Shown here one piece after another: positions 13,372-13,729 of a DNA stretch of 13,729 nt. The notes under the pieces were generated by a model. It searched no databases, was not told the DNA's origin, and saw only the letters and a list, made by a program, of their open reading frames with translations. How positions within the stretch are numbered: the first letter of the stretch is position 1; each line of letters begins with the position of its first letter. The DNA comes from an uncultured Collinsella sp. Lineage in GTDB: Bacteria > Actinomycetota > Coriobacteriia > Coriobacteriales > Coriobacteriaceae. The translations under genes and the position numbers were made by a program. The stretch covers positions 1 to 13,729 of the forward strand of contig CAADVJ010000039.1 of NCBI GenBank assembly GCA_900752475.1. The letters run 5' to 3'.

Positions 13372-13395
13372 GTGGGCGCTTTGCCTAGCGCCCAC
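13372..13395. other. Second hairpin downstream of carbamate kinase
   Basis: GTGGGCGCT (13372-13380) and AGCGCCCAC (13387-13395) form a perfect nine-base stem with a six-base loop. No T-run follows on either strand, so it is not a typical terminator. It lies between the arcC stop and the terminator and may protect the mRNA 3' end. Confidence 0.5.
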
Positions 13396-13417
13396 GAGAG
13401 AGGCAACAGAGTAGAGA

Positions 13418-13729
13418 CTACTCGTGAATGCGGGTACCGGAGAGGCCGGCCATGGTCTCGGCGGCCTTGTCCAGAGCGCCGATGATGCAGGTGCGGCCCT
13501 TGCGGGAACGGGCGAACTTGATGGCAGCGCGGACCTTGGGCTCCATGGAGCCCTTGCCGAACTGGCCCTCGTCGGCCAGGCGCTCGGCCTCGTCGGCGGT
13601 GAGGTCCTCGAGCTCCTCCTGGTTGGGCTTGCCAAAGTTGATGGCGACATGCTCAACGGCGGTCAGCAGGAACAGAACGTCGGCGTCGCAGGCCTCGGCC
13701 AGCCGCTCCCCCCCCAAGCCCCTTTCGAA
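13418..13729 (-). CDS. arcC: Carbamate kinase, C-terminal part (cut by window edge)
   Basis: The 103 visible residues match the C-terminal third of carbamate kinase, which in fermentative bacteria makes ATP and carbamate from carbamoyl phosphate and ADP, as the last step of the arginine deiminase pathway or of related catabolism. Recognisable parts are ERLAEACDADVLFLLTAV, FGKPNQEELEDLT, GQFGKGSMEPKV and the C-terminal GTRIHE. The gene continues beyond the right edge, so start and promoter are not visible. The first residues at the edge (FERGLGGERL) differ from the usual D-K-D-containing segment at that place, although the remainder fits well; the edge bases are also a run of eight C. The gene is followed by a terminator and convergent with the C39-like peptidase gene. 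Codons are strongly biased, as expected for a highly expressed catabolic enzyme. Confidence 0.9.
   Translation of the reverse strand, partial: FERGLGGERLAEACDADVLFLLTAVEHVAINFGKPNQEELEDLTADEAERLADEGQFGKGSMEPKVRAAIKFARSRKGRTCIIGALDKAAETMAGLSGTRIHE

Overview
The window looks like a chromosomal segment of a high-GC, Gram-positive gut bacterium of the Coriobacteriia, most likely Collinsella or a close relative. This is an inference from gene content, codon use and strong AAGGAGG-type ribosome binding sites; no marker gene proves it. Ten complete genes and one gene cut by the right edge are supported. All but one lie on the minus strand.

Layout from left to right. Positions 1-243 hold no convincing gene: a 111-base nested palindrome is followed by GC-rich hairpin sequence and a strong terminator (244-278). 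A small metallophosphoesterase (286-753) comes next. It is followed by a minus-strand operon read from right to left: a GT2-like glycosyltransferase (2978-4165), a LytS-type sensor kinase (1638-2981) and a LytTR response regulator (849-1565). The glycosyltransferase and kinase overlap by four bases. A UMF1/Atg22-like major facilitator transporter (4337-5596) and a zinc-dependent phospholipase C-fold protein (5698-6642) follow. A second, clearly paralogous LytS/LytTR pair (kinase 7508-8893, regulator 6735-7469) lies beyond them.

Upstream of the second pair, on the same strand, are an imidazolonepropionase-like amidohydrolase (9012-10289) and an APC-superfamily amino acid permease (10421-11872). 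Both have excellent ribosome binding sites and strongly biased codons, which suggests high expression. The likely theme is uptake of an amino acid or amino acid conjugate, intracellular hydrolysis, and sensing by the adjacent two-component system. The substrate cannot be read from the sequence. A divergent gene on the plus strand (12228-13229) encodes a membrane-anchored C39-like cysteine peptidase with a long disordered cytoplasmic N-terminus. After it come a cluster of three REP-like quasi-palindromes, a minus-strand terminator, and the C-terminal third of carbamate kinase (arcC), running off the right edge.

The most interesting non-coding signals are the palindrome at the left edge, the REP cluster that supplies the stop codon of the peptidase gene, hairpins between candidate promoters and start codons of both two-component operons, and TTGC/GCAA inverted repeats upstream of both. 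No tRNA, rRNA, CRISPR array, insertion sequence transposase or prophage gene was seen.
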